64,000 bases of DNA. It comes from Pandoraea terrigena (lineage in GTDB: Bacteria > Pseudomonadota > Gammaproteobacteria > Burkholderiales > Burkholderiaceae). The first letter of the stretch is position 1, and the number at the start of each line of letters is the position of its first letter. The stretch covers positions 1-64,000 of the forward strand of contig NZ_CABPRU010000005.1 of the NCBI RefSeq assembly GCF_902459705.1, given 5' to 3'. Under the pieces are notes generated by a model, which was not told the origin of the DNA, did not search any database, and saw only the letters and a list, made by a program, of their open reading frames with translations. Positions 62,301 to 64,000 of the stretch are shown here, piece by piece. The translations under genes were made by a program, and so were the position numbers.

Positions 62301-63533
62301 TTATTTGCCCAGTCCGCCCAGCAGTCCGGTCACCGGCGCGAGCAGACTGCTGGTGCCGCCTGAGCTGCCGGTGGTGGTACCCGACCCGACGCTGGCGAGC
62401 GTCGTGAGAGGCGCCGTGACGGCGCTCAGCAGCGTCGTGAGGGGGGCAAGCGCGCTGCCTGCACCGCCGGTACCGGCGGAACTTGTCGCGCCGCCCAACA
62501 GGCCAGTCACGGGGCCCAGCGGATTGCTGCCAGACGACGCCGTCGCACCCGTGAGCCCACCGAGCAGTCCGGTGAGGGCACCCAGCGGATTGCTGCCGCT
62601 CGCCGTGGTGGTCGCCACTGTGGTGTTCCCCAGGCTGGCGAGCACGTTGCCGAGCGCGTTCGGCTGCGTTGGGCTGGTGGAGCCCGAGAGCAGGCCGCCC
62701 GCACTCGCGACGGTGTTGCCTAGCGCCATCGGCGCATTGCCAAGACTTCCCACGACGACGTTCGGCGCAGCCGCCTTGACCTGCCCGCCGGTCGAATTCA
62801 ACACGCCGCCCAGGGTGCCCAGCAGACCGGCCAGCGGCGCGCCCAGACCGGTGGCGTTGCCGACCGTTTGCGTTGTCGTCACGACCGTATTCGTGATCGG
62901 TGTAATGGCCGACGAGAGGGCCGTCGTCGCCTGGACGACGGGGGCGCTCGTCAATGCCTGTGTGAGTGCCGAGCCGCCTTGCACGCCGCCTTGGCCGACG
63001 CTCGCGACGACGGTGCCCAGCACGCCGGTGAGCGTGTCGACCGGCGTGTTTGCCAGCGGGCCGCTCTTGCCGATGCCGGCAATGCGGCTCCCGAGCGATA
63101 CCCCGGCATTACCGAGATCCGACACCACACCACCCGTGCTCGCGAGCGTGGTGCCGACCGGGTTGGTGCCGGACGTGCCGAGCTGTCCCAGTCCGGTGCT
63201 CACGCCCGTGCCCAGATCCGTGACGGCATTGCCTGTTTGCGTGAGCGCGCCGCCGAAGCCTTGCGTGGCTTGCGTCGACACGCCCGGCACCGTCGTGCTG
63301 GCGACCTGGCTGCCCAGCGCGCTCACCACCGAGCCGACCGCACTGACAACACCGGTGCTGCTCGTGGTCGGATTCGTCGGGTTGGTTGGCGTGACGGGAT
63401 TCGTCGGATCCGACGGGTTCGTCGGCGTATTCGCCGTGGCGCCGCTGCCGCCCCCCGAACTGGAACAACCGGTGACGCTGACAATGCCCGCCATCAGCAC
63501 GGCGAGCATCGTAGGACGCAGAGTCGTCGACAT
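62301..63533 (-). CDS. Large repetitive Gly/Thr/Ala-rich lipoprotein (collagen-like annotation type)
   Basis: A 410-aa lipoprotein with signal MSTTLRPTMLAVLMAGIVSV and lipobox VTGC. A Thr/Asn/Pro linker follows (NPVTPTNPTNPTT). The rest is made of short hydrophobic glycine-rich repeats, for example SGSNPLGALTGLLGG and SGSNPLGPVTGLLGG. Similar proteins in Burkholderia are often labelled collagen-like, but strict Gly-X-Y triplets are not seen. It is probably an outer-membrane structural or surface protein. AAGGAG precedes the ATG. A MarR-type regulator gene lies just upstream on the same strand. Confidence 0.75.
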   Translation of the reverse strand: MSTTLRPTMLAVLMAGIVSVTGCSSSGGGSGATANTPTNPSDPTNPVTPTNPTNPTTSSTGVVSAVGSVVSALGSQVASTTVPGVSTQATQGFGGALTQTGNAVTDLGTGVSTGLGQLGTSGTNPVGTTLASTGGVVSDLGNAGVSLGSRIAGIGKSGPLANTPVDTLTGVLGTVVASVGQGGVQGGSALTQALTSAPVVQATTALSSAITPITNTVVTTTQTVGNATGLGAPLAGLLGTLGGVLNSTGGQVKAAAPNVVVGSLGNAPMALGNTVASAGGLLSGSTSPTQPNALGNVLASLGNTTVATTTASGSNPLGALTGLLGGLTGATASSGSNPLGPVTGLLGGATSSAGTGGAGSALAPLTTLLSAVTAPLTTLASVGSGTTTGSSGGTSSLLAPVTGLLGGLGK

Positions 63534-63567
63534 GACGTTTCTCCTTGTTGGGGCCGTCGAGCGTCGC

Positions 63568-64000
63568 TCAGACCTTGGTCGACGCATTTCGGCTGTGGGA
63601 GACCAGGCCGGCGATGTCTTGATCGGCCTCGAAGCGAAGACGGAACGTTTCGCTCTTCAGAGTGCGGATGCTCTGCACCAGGAAATCGTGGATCGCAGCG
63701 AGTTCGCTTTGGTCGTACGCAGCACTGACCGCCGTGAGTTCGCGCGAGACTGACGACAGGCACTGTTCGATCTGCGCGCAACGGGCTTCGATGGGGTGGA
63801 TCATGACCATGCGCCGGTCGTGCGGATTTTTCTCCCGCTCGACGAAGCCCGCTCGCTCGAGCCGGTCGATGACCGTGGTAATGCCACCTGAGCTGACTCC
63901 CATGAGTTCCGCAAGCTGGCCGGCGGTGATCGATTCGAGTTCGAGAATGAGATCAAGGGCGTTCAGGTCGGTGACGTTCAGGCCGAGCTGTTCGGCGAGT
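63568..64000 (-). CDS. MarR-family transcriptional regulator (5' end outside the window)
   Basis: At least 143 codons are visible; the reading frame continues past the window edge. The winged helix is clear: LNALDLILELESITAGQLAE, recognition helix GVSSGGITTVIDRLERAGF, and wing REKNPHDRRMVMIHP. MarR proteins usually respond to small ligands and repress nearby genes. It ends 34 bp before the repetitive lipoprotein gene, so the two may share a transcript. Confidence 0.88.
   Translation of the reverse strand, partial: LAEQLGLNVTDLNALDLILELESITAGQLAELMGVSSGGITTVIDRLERAGFVEREKNPHDRRMVMIHPIEARCAQIEQCLSSVSRELTAVSAAYDQSELAAIHDFLVQSIRTLKSETFRLRFEADQDIAGLVSHSRNASTKV

Noticed and set aside
62301-63533. 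Periodic sequence considered as a CRISPR array or DNA satellite
   Set aside because: The periodicity comes from short peptide repeats with irregular spacing; no identical direct repeats with unique spacers.
62173-63753. 526-codon plus-strand frame opposite the repetitive lipoprotein
   Set aside because: Val/Pro/Leu-rich mirror of Gly/Thr repeats. The minus strand has the signal peptide, lipobox and ribosome binding site.

Overview
The window joins two parts. Positions 1 to about 36,800 are most of an inducible, contractile-tailed (myovirus-type) prophage with a lambda-like control region. From about 36,880 to 64,000 is GC-rich Burkholderiales chromosome. The host genes (E. coli-type cysJI, odhA-odhB-lpd, zapE, mrcA, proteobacterial gshA, collagen-like lipoprotein) fit Burkholderiaceae. 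Pandoraea is my best guess, but this is inference from gene content.

Prophage, left to right. A leftward early operon (4563 to 1, continuing off the window) carries small unknown proteins, an HNH endonuclease, a zinc-knuckle membrane protein, and a recombination set: Sak4-like ATPase, protein with an SSB-type acidic tail, and DEDDy exonuclease. The immunity region (4590 to 7175) has a membrane-anchored protein cotranscribed with an S24 repressor, a Cro/YdaS-like protein, an antisense small gene and a CII-like activator. PL and PR have nearly identical cores (TTGAC, 17-bp spacer, TAAACT), each overlaid by a copy of the same 18-bp operator. Then come rightward replication and accessory genes (7178 to 11484), including an O-like protein with iteron-like repeats in its gene, a P-like protein and a RuvC-like nuclease. 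Packaging and head genes follow (11538 to 19818), then connector and tail genes (19834 to 33802). The tail set has a sheath (DUF3383), a tube, a chaperone pair with a T-TTT-TTT slippery site, a tape measure with a lysozyme domain, a Gp138-type spike, baseplate J, fibre and a beta-propeller protein. An oppositely oriented, AT-richer acyltransferase-3 gene (a probable lysogenic conversion gene) sits between tail and lysis genes. The lysis cassette is holin-like x2, endolysin-like, Rz, and Rz1 nested inside Rz. The phage abuts the 3' end of tRNA-Pro(GGG), so the right attachment site is there; the integrase and left attachment site should lie beyond position 1.

Host part: acyl-CoA synthetase-like ligase, TauE/SafE permease, gshA, azlCD-type exporter pair, mrcA (PBP1A), TPR protein, chemotaxis receptor, lipoprotein, cysI-cysJ, the 2-oxoglutarate dehydrogenase operon odhA-odhB-lpdA, zapE, a small secreted protein, DUF2939 protein, two tandem DUF2147 proteins, a large repetitive lipoprotein and a MarR regulator running off the end.

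I saw no CRISPR array, insertion sequence, rRNA or recognisable multi-gene defence operon. The most interesting points are the programmed frameshift, the matched PL/PR operators, the candidate origin inside the O-like gene, the repressor-linked membrane protein, and the surface-modification pair (beta-propeller protein and acyltransferase). Function calls are from motif recognition and gene order, not database searches.
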